From Hymenobacter sp. PAMC 26628 (lineage in GTDB: Bacteria; Bacteroidota; Bacteroidia; Cytophagales; Hymenobacteraceae): DNA of 64,000 nt. Location of the stretch: NCBI RefSeq assembly GCF_001562275.1, contig NZ_CP014304.1:62001-126000 (forward strand), written 5' to 3'. Each line of letters starts with the position of its first letter. The stretch's first letter is position 1. Positions 42,767-52,280 of the stretch are shown here, one piece after another. The notes below the pieces were generated by a model. It was not told where the DNA came from, did no database searches, and was given only the letters and a program-made list of their open reading frames with translations. The position numbers and the translations under genes are program-made.

Positions 42767-45256
42767 TAAGCGGGGGCATGTACAGTAGCGCCAACGGCCG
42801 GGGTGAGTTGGCCGATGGTAAGCTGGAAGCGCTCCACGGACCGCTGCATCATGTCGAGCAGGGTGGGCACCAGGCCGGGGCCCAGGTTGGGTAGCTCCTC
42901 GCGGAGCACGTTCAATAGGCCTTCGATGTTGGCGATGGGCTGCTTGAGGTCGTGCGAAGCGGTGTAAATGAACGTGTCGAGGTCCACGTTGGTGCGGATG
43001 AGCTGGACATTGGCGGCAGTGAGGCCGGTGTTGGCCTCGGCCAGCGACTGGCGGGCGGCCACCTGCTCGCTCACGTCGGTGGCCACGGCGGCTACGGCCG
43101 TAATGGTGCCGTGGGCATCGCGCAGCGGGTGGTACACAAAATTGAGGTACACCGTGGCAAGCTCGCCGTGGCGCAGCACCCGGCCGGGCATCTCGTGGGC
43201 GATGTAGGGTTTGCCGGTGGCCCGCACTGCGTCCAGCAACTCCCGAAAGCCCTGGTCGCGGACTTCGGACAGTGCCTCGAACAAAGGCCGGCCCAACACC
43301 TGGGCCGCCGGGCGCCCCCAGATGGCTTGCAGGCCCGGATTGCACACCTCCACCACGTAATCGGGACCAGTGAACACGCCCATCGCCACGGGGGCCTGCT
43401 CAAACAACTCCTGCTGCCGCTGCCGCTGGGTTTCGCGCTCCCGGCGGGCCAGCACTTGCTCGGCCACGTCGTAGGCAAACACGGAGACGCCAGCGGGTTG
43501 GCCGTCCTCCTCGAAGCGCTGGTAGGTAAAGTTAAAGTAATGAATTTTGGGCGGCTGGCCGCTGGGCTGCTCCATCAATAACGGCGCCTCCGTGCCGAAG
43601 TACGTCACGCCCGTGTGGTACACGCCGTCCAGCAGGCCCACGAAGCCCTGGCTGGCCGTCTCCGGTGCCACCTCCCCCAGTGGGCGGCCGTGCAGCTCCC
43701 GGCTGGGAAACAGCCGCTGGAAGGCGGCGTTGTAGAATTCAATGCGGTGCTGGGGCCCCCGCAGCAAGGCAATCACGGGGGGTGTGCTCGAATACCTGGT
43801 AGGAGGCTTCCCGCGCCCGCAGCTGTTTCTCGCGCAGGGCCAGGAGCTCGGCTTGCAGCACCTCGGCCCGCTGGCGGGCCAGCACCTGGGCCGTGGCATC
43901 GGTGGCCACCGCCATGAGGCCCGTAATCCGGCCGTCGGGGTCGCGCAGCGGCTGGTACACGAAACTCCAGTACATGGTTTCCAACCGGCCTTCGCGCTGA
44001 ATCTGGGAAGGGCTTTCGTAGGCCACATAGGGAACGCCGGTTCGCATCACCTCAGCGAGCAGCGGCTCGAAGCCCAGGCCCGCCGTTTCGGGCGCGGCCT
44101 CGAACAGGCCCTTGCCCAGCAACTCCCCCACGGGGCGGCCCAGCAGCAGGCCGGTTAGCGGGTTGGCCAGCTCGAACACGTAGCGCGGCCCCCGCAAGAT
44201 GGCAATGGAAACGGGGGCCTGCTCGAACAGCTCGTACAGGCGCTGCTGCTGCTCGGCCGCCGCCCGGGCCCGGCGGGCATCCTGTACGTGCACGGCCAGG
44301 GCGCTGGTGCGGTCGGCCACGCGGCTTTCCAGTTCCTCGTTCAGTCGGCGCAGCTCTTCGTTGAGCCGCAGCACCTGGGCGTGGTCGCGCTCAGCCAGTT
44401 GCCGGGCCGTCACCTGCGGGGTCACGTCGTAGGCGAAGTTTAGCACCCCGTCGATGCGGCCCTGCCCGTCGCGCAGGGCCTGATAAAACACGTCGAAGTA
44501 ACGCAGCTCCAGCGCGCCCGTGCCGTCAACATCGAGCCGGGCCTCCATCCCGGCGGCGTAAAACGGGCGGCCGGTCTGTTACACCTCATCGAACAGCTCG
44601 AAGTACTGCTGCCCGGCCAGCTCGGGCAGGGCCTCCCGCAGGGGTCGCCCCTGGATGCGCCGGTCGGGAAACAGCTGCTGGTAGCGCGGGCTTACTAACT
44701 CGAACACGTGGGCCGGCCCGCGGTGAATGGTCACCTGGGTGGGCAGCTGCAGCAGTACCTCGTGCAGGTGGGCCCGCCGGGTTTCGGCCTCGGCGCGGGC
44801 GGCCTGTTCGCGGGCTTGGCTGGCCCGCAAAGTTGCGGCCACGGCATCGGGCCGGTGGTCGGCGTTGTCGGCGAAGCTCACCACCAGCAGCTCGCCGCTG
44901 CGCTGGGCGGCCAGGTGGAAGAAGTTGTCGAGGCCGTCGTGCTGGTAGTTCACGTCGTAGCGGCCGGGAGTGCCCGCCCGGAACGTGTCGAGGTAGAAGG
45001 CCAGGATGCCGGTTTCGCGGGTGTGCGGGTACAGGGTAAGGAACGACTCGGCAGGGCACTCGGGCAGTTGCAGCAGCCGCTGGGCGGCCGGGTTGAGGTA
45101 CACGTAGGCCAGGTCGGCGAGGGCGGCCGGGTCGCTGGGGCCCCCCACGGGCCGGAATACGACGATGCCGGTGAGCGAGACGGCCAGCAGGGCCGGCAGC
45201 GCCTCGGCGGGAAACAGGGCGGGGGGAGTGGCCGGGGCGGCCGCAGCAGTAGGCAT
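42766..45256 (-). pseudogene. Multi-PAS histidine kinase, broken by a nonsense codon and a frameshift and lacking HATPase
   Basis: Reading from ATG 45256 (MPTAAAAP), at least four PAS-type domains can be followed (FELVSPRYQQLFPDRR; LFEQAPVSIAILRGPRYVF; ALLRGPQHRIEFYNAAF; LFEQAPVAMGVFTGPDYVV), then a HisKA box (TASHDLKQPIANIEGLL). An in-frame TAA at 44579-44581 (ELFDEV*QTGRPFY) and a +1 shift in a six-G run (43777-43782) interrupt it. With five Gs the frame joins FEHTP to VIALLRG. The C-terminus stops 38 residues after the HisKA region (TIGQLTPAVGATVHAPA), so the ATP-binding domain is absent. Two separate lesions suggest decay rather than a single read error. Confidence 0.85.
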
Positions 45257-45647
45257 GGCGTCGGTGCGAACGGAATGGAACGAACTGCACCCCCGTGGGC
45301 CAGGCAGTGCGTCTCCACCGCCCGGCCCACGGGGCCGGCGCAACGGGGCGCAATCCATAAAACCAGGGTATGGGAAAGAGTGGAAGCCCGCTTCCTTAAC
45401 CAGGAAAGCCGGCCCACAGGCAGCCAAAGCGGCGCGGGTCCCCTAAAGATAGTGTATTAATTACCAAGTAATTATTGTTCAGAAAGGGAGGGTGCTGAGC
45501 TGGGCTGCGCACCAAGCTTGGCGGGTTGCGGGGCCTCAATGCTGCCGGCCCGGGGCCCAAAAATCTTTTGCGCCCGGGGCGGGCCGCGCGTTCCGCCCCC
45601 GCCCGCCAACCGCCCCGCCAAGGGCCGAGGCGCTACTTTCGCGGCAT
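45257..45647. other. Divergent spacer between PAS kinase pseudogene and APC permease
   Basis: 391 bp. A TACTTTCG element at 45634-45641 is only 6 nt before the permease ATG. The kinase frame stays open for a further 57 codons upstream of its ATG but without PAS-like sequence. Nothing else is recognisable. Confidence 0.45.
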
Positions 45648-47051
45648 ATGTCGCAACCAACTCTGCAGCGCCGCCTGGGCCTTGTGCAAGCCACTGCCCT
45701 CAACATGATTGACATGGTGGGCATCGGGCCCTTCGTGACGCTGCCGCTGGTGATGGGCTTCATGGGGCCCAACTTCTTGCTGGCCTGGCTGGTGGGCGCG
45801 GCCCTGGCCTCGGTCGATGGCCTGATTTGGAGCGAGCTGGGCGCGGCCTACCCCGCGGCGGGCGGCAGCTACCGCTTCCTCAAGCTGGCCTACGGCGAGC
45901 AGAAGTGGGGCCGCTACATGTCGTTCCTCTACGTGTGGCAAACACTCATTCAGTCGCCGCTGGTGCTGGCCTCGGGGGCCATCGGCTTTGCCCAATACTT
46001 CGGCTACCTCGTGCCGATGACCGAATGGTGGCAGCCTAAGCTGGTGGCCGGCACGGTGGTGCTGCTGCTCATCGCGCTGCTCTACCGCCGCATCGAGGAC
46101 ATCGGCAAGCTGGGCGTGGCCCTGTGGGTGGGCGTGCTGAGCCTGATGGGCTGGCTGATTTTCGGGGGCCTCACGCACGCCAACCACCCGGTGGCCATCC
46201 TGCCCGCGGGCGGCGTGGGGGCCCTGCCGGGCCTGCTCATTTCGGCGGCCATGGGCCAGGCGGCCGTCAAAACCATCTATTCCTACCTGGGCTACTACAA
46301 CGTGTGCCACCTCGGCGCCGAAATCAAGGGCCCCGAGAAGGTCATTCCGCGCAGCATTTTCCTGAGCATCCTGGGCATCGCGGCCCTGTACCTCTTGCTG
46401 AACTGGAGCGTGGGCACGGTCATCGGCTGGGAGGAAGTGCAGGGCTGGCAGGCGGGCACCAGCGACAAGTCGCAGTTCATCATCAGCGTGTTCATGGAGC
46501 GGCTGTACGGGCCCGCGGCCGCCACCGTGGCCACGGGCATGGTGCTGCTGGTGGCGTTTGCCTCGCTGTTTGCGGTGCTGCTGGGCTACTCGCGCATCCC
46601 CTACGCGGCGGCGGCCGACGGCGAGTTCCTGCCCGTCTTCGCCAAGCTGCACCCCACCAAGCACTTCCCCTACGTGTCGCTGCTGCTGCTGGGCGGCGTG
46701 GGCTTCGTGTTCAGCCTGCTGTTTCGGCTGGGCGAGGTCATTTCGGCCATCCTGGCCATGCGTATTCTGGTGCAATTTGTGGGGCAGGCCGTGGGGCTGG
46801 TGCTGCTGCGCCGCCGGCGCGGCACCGGGGCCCTGCCGTTCAAAATGCCGCTTTACCCGCTGCCTGTCGTCCTGGCCGTCATCGTGTGGCTGGCCGTATT
46901 CGCCGGCATCGCCCCGGTTAAGGTTAGCCTGGGCGGCGTGGCGTTCAAGCTCTACTTCCAGTTGGCCGCCGTGGGCATGATGGCCTTGGGCACGGGGGCC
47001 TTCCTGCTGTGGAGCAAGCAACAGGGCAAGTGGCCGTATGAAAATAAATGA
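45648..47051 (+). CDS. APC-family amino acid permease
   Basis: 467 residues with about 12 TM helices. The family opening is ALNMIDMVGIGPFVTLPLVM (TM1 with the unwound GIGP), then AYPAAGGSYRFLKLAYG, the typical TM3-loop signature. C-terminal TM helices follow (LYPLPVVLAVIVWLAVFAGIAPV trimmed to LPVVLAVIVWLAVFAGI). It imports amino acids or polyamine-like substrates by ion coupling; specificity is unclear. ATG 45648 places a possible -7 box almost directly at the start, hinting at a leaderless mRNA. Confidence 0.9.
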   Translation: MSQPTLQRRLGLVQATALNMIDMVGIGPFVTLPLVMGFMGPNFLLAWLVGAALASVDGLIWSELGAAYPAAGGSYRFLKLAYGEQKWGRYMSFLYVWQTLIQSPLVLASGAIGFAQYFGYLVPMTEWWQPKLVAGTVVLLLIALLYRRIEDIGKLGVALWVGVLSLMGWLIFGGLTHANHPVAILPAGGVGALPGLLISAAMGQAAVKTIYSYLGYYNVCHLGAEIKGPEKVIPRSIFLSILGIAALYLLLNWSVGTVIGWEEVQGWQAGTSDKSQFIISVFMERLYGPAAATVATGMVLLVAFASLFAVLLGYSRIPYAAAADGEFLPVFAKLHPTKHFPYVSLLLLGGVGFVFSLLFRLGEVISAILAMRILVQFVGQAVGLVLLRRRRGTGALPFKMPLYPLPVVLAVIVWLAVFAGIAPVKVSLGGVAFKLYFQLAAVGMMALGTGAFLLWSKQQGKWPYENK

Positions 47052-47088
47052 TTAACGTTGCCAGGTCTGATAATTAACTATTTATACG

Positions 47089-47664
47089 ATGGTTCGCTAT
47101 TCATTGCTTTTCCTATTTATGTTCCTAGGGATTCGCGGTTCTGCCCAATCGCAAAAGCCCCTGCCGCCCGGTTATTTGCAATGGAGCGCCACCCGGCGCT
47201 TGCAGGCCAGCGACTTCCAGTTAAGGGTACGCCCGCAGAATAATTTAAACCAAGGTGTGGGCAACCTAGGGATTGAAATCAACAGGGGCATTGCGGACCT
47301 GTTTGGCAAAAGCGCCAACCGCACGGTACAAAACCTGTTTCAACGCACTGGCTCTTACCTCGACTCGACAGACCGTCTGGGCACAGCGTGTCAGATTCGC
47401 TACATGCAAATGCTGTGGGACATCAACGAAGTGGCGGCTCGGCGGCTTCGGCAACAGTTGCGGGCCAATGCCAAACGCATCATCCTCATGGGAAAACCAG
47501 ATGTCAACGACTTGTTCAGGGCTACCTATGAATCTGCTAACCAGCGGCAAATTCAGTACGCCGACGAAACCAAATACGGCTTGTTTCTTGACAAACAGAA
47601 AGCCTGGAAAAAACAAATCGAGAACGAGTTACTAGAATTGTCAGCCTTCGCTATACCAGATTAA
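47089..47664 (+). CDS. Secreted hypothetical protein
   Basis: 191 residues with a signal peptide (MVRYSLLFLFMFLGIRGSAQS). N-terminal LQWSATRRLQASDFQLRV is a W-x(n)-L-x-x-x-DF pattern seen in some Bacteroidota secreted proteins of unknown role. The rest is helical and basic (IRYMQMLWDINEVAARRLRQQLRANAKRI trimmed to INEVAARRLRQQL). No catalytic motif, so function unknown. It lies 37 bp after the permease in the same direction; lower GC than its neighbours. Confidence 0.6.
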   Translation: MVRYSLLFLFMFLGIRGSAQSQKPLPPGYLQWSATRRLQASDFQLRVRPQNNLNQGVGNLGIEINRGIADLFGKSANRTVQNLFQRTGSYLDSTDRLGTACQIRYMQMLWDINEVAARRLRQQLRANAKRIILMGKPDVNDLFRATYESANQRQIQYADETKYGLFLDKQKAWKKQIENELLELSAFAIPD

Positions 47665-47719
47665 CCCAGCTTGGGGAGCAGCCGCTGCGTGGCCGCGTTT
47701 TCCGAGTTCGTGTCCACGC
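47665..47719. repeat. 55-bp direct repeat, copy of part of the acetyltransferase gene
   Basis: Matches 48382-48436 at 54 of 55 positions in the same orientation. On the minus strand it encodes VDTNSENAATQRLLPKLG, equivalent to VDTNSENAATQRLFPKLG of the intact GNAT protein. It ends against the stop region of the hypothetical gene, 10 bp beyond the toxin stop. Confidence 0.9.
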
Positions 47720-47728
47720 AAAGGTTAT

Positions 47729-48067
47729 TCAACGCGCTGGCTCGGGGCCCGGTAGCTCCAGCGATTCTGGCTGCTGGTAAGGTGAGTAGGCGTACACGAA
47801 AACCAGTTCCGTGTTGCGCACTTCGTAGGGCACGGCGTACCGGCGGTCCAGCACGGCCCGGCGTAGCGGGCGGTCGGGCGCAGTCGGGAGGGCGTAAGCC
47901 GGGAAAGCCAGCGGAAACGGGGCGATGATGTCGTAAGCAAAATCGACGAGGCGCTTCACCAAGGCCCGGCCTTTGCGGACGTTCTGGGGCCCCGACCATT
48001 GTTCCAATTCCAGCAAAGCTTGGATAAAGCCTTGCTGCATAACCAATTCACGACCCGCAACAATCAC
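47729..48067 (-). CDS. Putative RelE/ParE-type toxin
   Basis: 112 residues. Helical N-terminus (GFIQALLELEQWSGPQNVRKG) followed by a small beta-sheet part (RRYAVPYEVRNTELVFVYAYSPYQQPESL trimmed to VPYEVRNTELVFVYAYS). This is the topology of RelE/ParE toxins, where YEV and FVYAY strands form the core. Assignment rests on fold features and on the partner gene, whose stop overlaps the start of this gene by 4 bp. ATG at 48037 is a shorter alternative start. It is likely an mRNA interferase or gyrase poison. Confidence 0.6.
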   Translation of the reverse strand: MIVAGRELVMQQGFIQALLELEQWSGPQNVRKGRALVKRLVDFAYDIIAPFPLAFPAYALPTAPDRPLRRAVLDRRYAVPYEVRNTELVFVYAYSPYQQPESLELPGPEPAR

Positions 48068-48270
48068 AAGCCCAGCTCCTTCAAGCCTTGCTCCCAGGTA
48101 AGGCGCGGAGAATCAAGCGCGGCTTGAATCTGGTCGTGTAGCTCGGGCAAAGGCAATTCGGGGGCCACCGGATGAAACGAAATGGCGTGGCCCTTACGCA
48201 AGCCTTCCAGAATGGTGACGACCATTTCCTCGTCTTCCGGCGTGAGGACATCCAGTACGAACGTTTTCAT
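48064..48270 (-). CDS. Putative antitoxin of the toxin-antitoxin pair
   Basis: 68 residues (MKTFVLDVLTPEDEEMVV...TWEQGLKELGL). Small acidic protein with a helical C-terminus (LHDQIQAALDSPRLTWEQGL), the type that wraps a RelE/ParE toxin. It overlaps the downstream gene by 4 bp (ATGA), the usual antitoxin-first order. The family is not firmly recognised. It neutralises the toxin and probably autoregulates, but no operator was identified. Confidence 0.58.
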   Translation of the reverse strand: MKTFVLDVLTPEDEEMVVTILEGLRKGHAISFHPVAPELPLPELHDQIQAALDSPRLTWEQGLKELGL

Positions 48271-48302
48271 AACTCAATCTACACAAAACCGCCGGTAGCC
48301 GT

Positions 48303-48818
48303 TCAGCCCATCCACTTCTCGTAGCAAAAAAAGCGCAGCCCCGGCCGAAACGCCAGCTGGATTTCGCCCGCAAACCGGTAGCCCAGCTTGGGGAACAGCC
48401 GCTGCGTGGCCGCGTTTTCCGAGTTCGTGTCCACGCGCAACGTGCGCAGGCCCAGGGTCCGGGCTTCGTGCTCGGCTTGTGCCAGCAGGGTCCCGGCCAC
48501 GCCGCGGCCCTGGGCGTCGGGGGCCACGGCGAGGCGGTGCGTGACGAGGGCGGGCTCGGCGGCGTCCCAGTCAGCGTCGGCGTATTCGGGGTCCTGGTCT
48601 TGGGTGAGGGCAGCAACGCCGTCCAGGGCCCCCAGGCGTTCGGCTACCCACAGGTGCTGGCGCTCAATGTCGCGCCGGAACACGGCTTCGTTTGGGTACT
48701 CGCTGGTCCACTGCATGTTGCCGGCGGCGTTCATCAGCGGCACTACGGCGCGCACTAGCGCCACAACGGCCGGCAAATCGGCCATCGTGGCGCGGCGAAT
48801 AGTCAAGTCGGTGGTCAT
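48303..48818 (-). CDS. GNAT-family N-acetyltransferase
   Basis: 171 residues. IRRATMADLPAVVAL opens the fold; acetyl-CoA loop in LAVAPDAQGRGVAGTLL (R/Q-x-x-G-x-G/A type); motif B in NSENAATQRLFPKLGYRF. Substrate unknown. The stretch from Cys/Val-Asp-Thr to Leu-Gly is duplicated 717 bp away beyond the toxin gene. The gene abuts hemB (1 bp gap), so the two may be co-transcribed. Confidence 0.88.
   Translation of the reverse strand: MTTDLTIRRATMADLPAVVALVRAVVPLMNAAGNMQWTSEYPNEAVFRRDIERQHLWVAERLGALDGVAALTQDQDPEYADADWDAAEPALVTHRLAVAPDAQGRGVAGTLLAQAEHEARTLGLRTLRVDTNSENAATQRLFPKLGYRFAGEIQLAFRPGLRFFCYEKWMG
48382..48436. repeat. 55-bp direct repeat, parent copy inside the acetyltransferase gene
   Basis: Counterpart of 47665-47719 (one mismatch). 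The two copies bracket the toxin-antitoxin pair. Confidence 0.9.
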
Positions 48819-48819
48819 G

Positions 48820-49812
48820 CTAGCCCTTGCGCAGCGCCTCGGCCGCTTCCTTGGCGAAATAAGTGAGGATGGCGTCGGCTCCGGCGCGCTTGATGCTCAG
48901 CAGCACTTCCATCATCGTACGCTCGCCGTCCATCCAGCCGTTCAGGGCGGCGGCCTTGATCATGGCGTACTCACCCGACACGTTGTAAGCCGTCACGGGC
49001 AGGTTGGTGCGGTCCTTCACCTCGCGGATGATGTCGAGGTAGCTCAGAGCGGGCTTAATCATCACCATGTCGGCGCCTTCCGCCTCGTCGAGGGCCAGCT
49101 CGCGCAGGGCCTCGCGGCGGTTGGCGGGGTTCATCTGGTAGCTTTTCTTGTCGCCTTTTTTGGGGGCCGAGTCCAGCGCGTCGCGGAAGGGGCCGTAGAA
49201 AGCTGACGCGTACTTGGCTGTGTAGCTCATGATGCTCACGTGCTGGAACGCGTTGCTGTCCAGCACGTCCCGGATCCAGGCCACGCGGCCGTCCATCATG
49301 TCGGAGGGCCCGATGATGTCGGCGCCGGCGCGGGCCTGGGCCAGGGCCATCTGGCCCAGCACCTCCAGCGAGGCGTCGTTGAGGATTTCGCCGGTGTCCA
49401 CGTCCACTACGCCGTCGTGGCCGTCGCTGCTGTAGGGGTCCATGGCCACGTCGGTCATGATCACCACGTCCGGAAACTGCCGCTTGATGTCGGCTACCGT
49501 CTTCAAGTACAGCCCGTCGAGGTTGGCCGACTCGCGCGCCAGCCGGTCCTTCAGGCTGTCGCTGATGCTCGGAAACGGCGCGAACGACTTGATGCCCAAC
49601 TCCACGCAGCGCCCCACCTCGTCAATCACCGTATCAGCCGAGTAGCGGTAGATGCCGGGCATGGACTTCACTTCCAGCCGTTGGCTGTGGCCTTCGATGA
49701 GAAAAAGCGGGAAAATAAAATCGTGGGCCGTAAGGCGGGTTTCCTGCACCATGTCGCGGATTACCTGCGATTTACGGTTGCGGCGGGGACGGTCAACGGG
49801 AAGAATCGGCAT
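48820..49812 (-). CDS. hemB: Delta-aminolevulinic acid dehydratase (porphobilinogen synthase)
   Basis: 330 residues, the normal length. PRRNRKSQVIRDMVQET opening; metal/active-site region MTDVAMDPYSSDGHDG (the Asp/Ser type rather than Cys-rich, i.e. not the zinc-Cys triad); catalytic Lys in YTAKYASAFYGPFRDA and Schiff-base Lys in MVMIKPALSYLDII. It condenses two ALA to porphobilinogen in tetrapyrrole synthesis. ATG 49812 (MPILPVDRP). Confidence 0.97.
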   Translation of the reverse strand: MPILPVDRPRRNRKSQVIRDMVQETRLTAHDFIFPLFLIEGHSQRLEVKSMPGIYRYSADTVIDEVGRCVELGIKSFAPFPSISDSLKDRLARESANLDGLYLKTVADIKRQFPDVVIMTDVAMDPYSSDGHDGVVDVDTGEILNDASLEVLGQMALAQARAGADIIGPSDMMDGRVAWIRDVLDSNAFQHVSIMSYTAKYASAFYGPFRDALDSAPKKGDKKSYQMNPANRREALRELALDEAEGADMVMIKPALSYLDIIREVKDRTNLPVTAYNVSGEYAMIKAAALNGWMDGERTMMEVLLSIKRAGADAILTYFAKEAAEALRKG

Positions 49813-49903
49813 AGAACTTCGGAAAATGGCAAAGGAGTACAACCGCGCCGGGGCCCTGGAGGTTGCGCCGCCGGGGGCCCAAAGCGTTGCGGGCGCCGCA
49901 GAG

Positions 49904-50488
49904 TTAAGCCTTTTTCTTCGCCGGCTTCTTCGGGCTGAACAGCGTGTAAAGCAAGTATAGCACCACCAGGCCAGCCGCCGTGTAGCCCAGCGCGGTGAAA
50001 AAACCGACCCCAAAAATCAGGTTCACCAGCGCTGCCAAGCCCGCCAGCACGGCCAGCACCACGCCCAAGATGAAGAGCACCGTGCGGCCCAAGCCAGCTT
50101 CGGCCGTGTGCTGGGTGCGGGCCAGGGCCCCGGCGGCCCGGCGGTGGGGCCGCAGCTGCGCCGGGGCTTCCGGCGCGGCCACCGGATGGGCCAAAGGGCT
50201 CAGCGCCAGCAGGTGCTGCGCTTGGCTTCGTACCGACCGGCCAAAGCTTTTGCGGGCCGGGGCCCCCACAGCAGCTACGGCCGCTGGGGTAGCGGTTACC
50301 GCTGCTGCTGGGACGGCGGCGGGTGTTTCGGTGGCCACGGGCGGGGCCGGGCGCGGGGTACGCGCCAGGTCCCCGGGGCCCTGGCCAACCGGCGTAGTAA
50401 ACTGAAAGGCGACCTGCTCGCTCCGGCAACTGACCAACAGGCTCAGCGTGAATAACAAGTAAACCGGGCGCGAGCGTAAAGAAATCAT
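49904..50488 (-). CDS. Lipoprotein with C-terminal membrane helices
   Basis: 194 residues. Lipoprotein signal (MISLRSRPVYLLFTLSLLVSC). The middle part is Ala/Pro-rich and disordered (APPVATETPAAVPAA). The end carries two hydrophobic helices (TVLFILGVVLAVLAGLAALVNLIFGV trimmed to VVLAVLAGLAALVNLIFG; ALGYTAAGLVVLYLLYTL) and a Lys-rich tail (SPKKPAKKKA). This layout is common in uncharacterised Hymenobacter proteins. Function unknown. It starts 18 bp downstream of the aminotransferase stop, so probably one operon. Confidence 0.68.
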   Translation of the reverse strand: MISLRSRPVYLLFTLSLLVSCRSEQVAFQFTTPVGQGPGDLARTPRPAPPVATETPAAVPAAAVTATPAAVAAVGAPARKSFGRSVRSQAQHLLALSPLAHPVAAPEAPAQLRPHRRAAGALARTQHTAEAGLGRTVLFILGVVLAVLAGLAALVNLIFGVGFFTALGYTAAGLVVLYLLYTLFSPKKPAKKKA

Positions 50489-50505
50489 AGGGAGGAGGCC
50501 CCGGG

Positions 50506-51762
50506 CTAAAATTCCCGGATTACGTCCGCAATTACGTCGCAGGCTTCGTGTAGTTGTGCTTCGGTGATGACGAGCGGCGGCGCGAAGCGGATGATGTCGC
50601 CGTGCGTGGGTTTGGCCAGCACACCGCGCTCCATCAGGCTCACGCACACGTCCCAGGCCGTGCGGCCGTCAGCGGCAGGCCGGATGACCACCGCGTTGAG
50701 CAGGCCACGGCCGCGCACCACCTCCACCGTGCCGGGGCATTCGGCCTGTACCTGGCGCATGCGCTGCCGGAAAACCTCGCCCAGCCGGGCGGCATTCTCG
50801 GCCAGCCTTTCGTCGATGAGTACGTCCAGCGCCGCCCGCATCACGGCGCAGGCCAGCGGGTTGCCGCCAAACGTGGAGCCGTGCTGCCCGGGCTGAATCG
50901 TAAGCATGATTTCATCATCAGCCAGTACCGCCGACACCGGCAATACGCCGCCGCTCAGGGCCTTGCCGAGGATGAGGATGTCGCCGCGCACCGCCTCGTG
51001 GTCGGAAGCCAGCAGCTTGCCCGTGCGCCCCAGGCCGGTCTGGATTTCGTCGGTAATCAACAGCACGTTGTGCTGCTGGCAGAGCGCGGCGGCCTGCGCC
51101 AGGTAGCCCACGGCGGGCAGCACCACGCCCGCCTCGCCCTGGATGGGCTCAATCAGAAAGCCGCACACGTGCGGGTCTTGCAGGGCCGCGGCCAGGGCTT
51201 CGATGTCGTTGTAAGGCACCACTTGGTAGCCCGGCGCGAAGGGCCCAAAGCCGCCCGTGCTCTCGCCGTCGGTGCTGAAGGAGATGATGCCCGTGGTGCG
51301 CCCGTGGAAGTTGTGCTCGGCCACCACGATGCGCGCCTGGTTGGGCGCGATGCCCTTTTCCTGGTAGCCCCACTTGCGGGCCAGCTTGAGAGCCGTTTCC
51401 ACGGCCTCCGCTCCGGAGTTCATCAGCAGCGCCTTGTCGTACTTAAACAGCTCGCATAGCTGCTGCTCGGCCGGCCCGAGCTGGTCGTTGAAAAACGCCC
51501 GCGAGGTCAGCGTCAGCTGCTGCGCCTGCGCCGCCAGGGCCCCAATGATGCGTGGGTGGCAGTGCCCCTGGTTCACGGCTGAGTAGGCCGATAGGAAATC
51601 GTAGTAGCGCCGGCCATCCACGTCCCAAAGGTGCACGCCTTCGCCGCGGGCCAGCACCACGGGCAGCGGGTGGTAGTTGTGGGCCCCGTAGCGGTCTTCG
51701 AGGGCCATGAGCTGCTCGGCGCGGCTAGCAGTGGCGGGCAGGGCGGGGGCGGGGAATTGCAT
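50506..51762 (-). CDS. rocD: Ornithine--oxo-acid aminotransferase
   Basis: 418 residues. Class III PLP aminotransferase: [19 protein letters not shown] is typical of ornithine aminotransferase, with [44 protein letters not shown] and PLP-Lys in [15 protein letters not shown]. It converts ornithine to glutamate semialdehyde with 2-oxoglutarate. ATG 51762 (MQFPAPAL). Divergent from ridA. Confidence 0.95.
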   Translation of the reverse strand: MQFPAPALPATASRAEQLMALEDRYGAHNYHPLPVVLARGEGVHLWDVDGRRYYDFLSAYSAVNQGHCHPRIIGALAAQAQQLTLTSRAFFNDQLGPAEQQLCELFKYDKALLMNSGAEAVETALKLARKWGYQEKGIAPNQARIVVAEHNFHGRTTGIISFSTDGESTGGFGPFAPGYQVVPYNDIEALAAALQDPHVCGFLIEPIQGEAGVVLPAVGYLAQAAALCQQHNVLLITDEIQTGLGRTGKLLASDHEAVRGDILILGKALSGGVLPVSAVLADDEIMLTIQPGQHGSTFGGNPLACAVMRAALDVLIDERLAENAARLGEVFRQRMRQVQAECPGTVEVVRGRGLLNAVVIRPAADGRTAWDVCVSLMERGVLAKPTHGDIIRFAPPLVITEAQLHEACDVIADVIREF

Positions 51763-51878
51763 AGGAAGCGGGAAGAGTGGCGGGTACCCAAAAGTAAGCA
51801 CGAACGGTGCGGGGCCCCTACCGCCCGCCGGCCACCAAGCGGTGGTGCTTCGAAGGCGCGGGCCGCGCCACCCGCCGT

Positions 51879-51886
51879 TACCTTTG
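51879..51886 (+). promoter_or_regulatory. -7 element TACCTTTG directly before ridA
   Basis: Exact TAnnTTTG match whose last base is 4 nt before the ridA ATG (51891). With transcription starting a few bases after a -7 box, the mRNA would begin at or next to the start codon. Confidence 0.55.
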
Positions 51887-51890
51887 CCCC

Positions 51891-52280
51891 ATGCAAGCCC
51901 TTCACCACCCCAACGCGCCCGCCGCCGTGGGGCCCTACGCGCAGGCCATCGTGGCCGGCGGCTTCGTGTTTTGTTCCGGCCAAACGCCGCTCGTGCCCGC
52001 CACCATGCGCATCGAGGCCCTCACCATCGAGGACCAGACCCGGCAGGTGCTGGCCAACCTGGCCACGGTGCTTTCGGCGCAGGGCCTGGGCTTGGCCGAC
52101 ATTGTAAAAACGTCGGTGTTCCTGAAAAACTTCGCCGATTTTGCCCGCATGAACGCCGCATACGCCGAGGTGTTCGGGGCCCACCGCCCGGCCCGCACCA
52201 CCGTCGAGGTGTCGCGCTTGCCGCTGGAGGCGCTGGTCGAAATCGAGTGCATCGCCGTGCTGCCCACCGATGCCCGCTGA
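51891..52280 (+). CDS. ridA: RidA family enamine/imine deaminase
   Basis: 129 residues. [53 protein letters not shown], and [22 protein letters not shown] (Arg of the active site in PARTTVEV) are the RidA/YjgF signatures. It hydrolyses 2-aminoacrylate and related reactive enamines from PLP enzymes, which suits the neighbouring aminotransferase. The 3' end overlaps the DUF5522 gene by 11 bp. Confidence 0.94.
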   Translation: MQALHHPNAPAAVGPYAQAIVAGGFVFCSGQTPLVPATMRIEALTIEDQTRQVLANLATVLSAQGLGLADIVKTSVFLKNFADFARMNAAYAEVFGAHRPARTTVEVSRLPLEALVEIECIAVLPTDAR

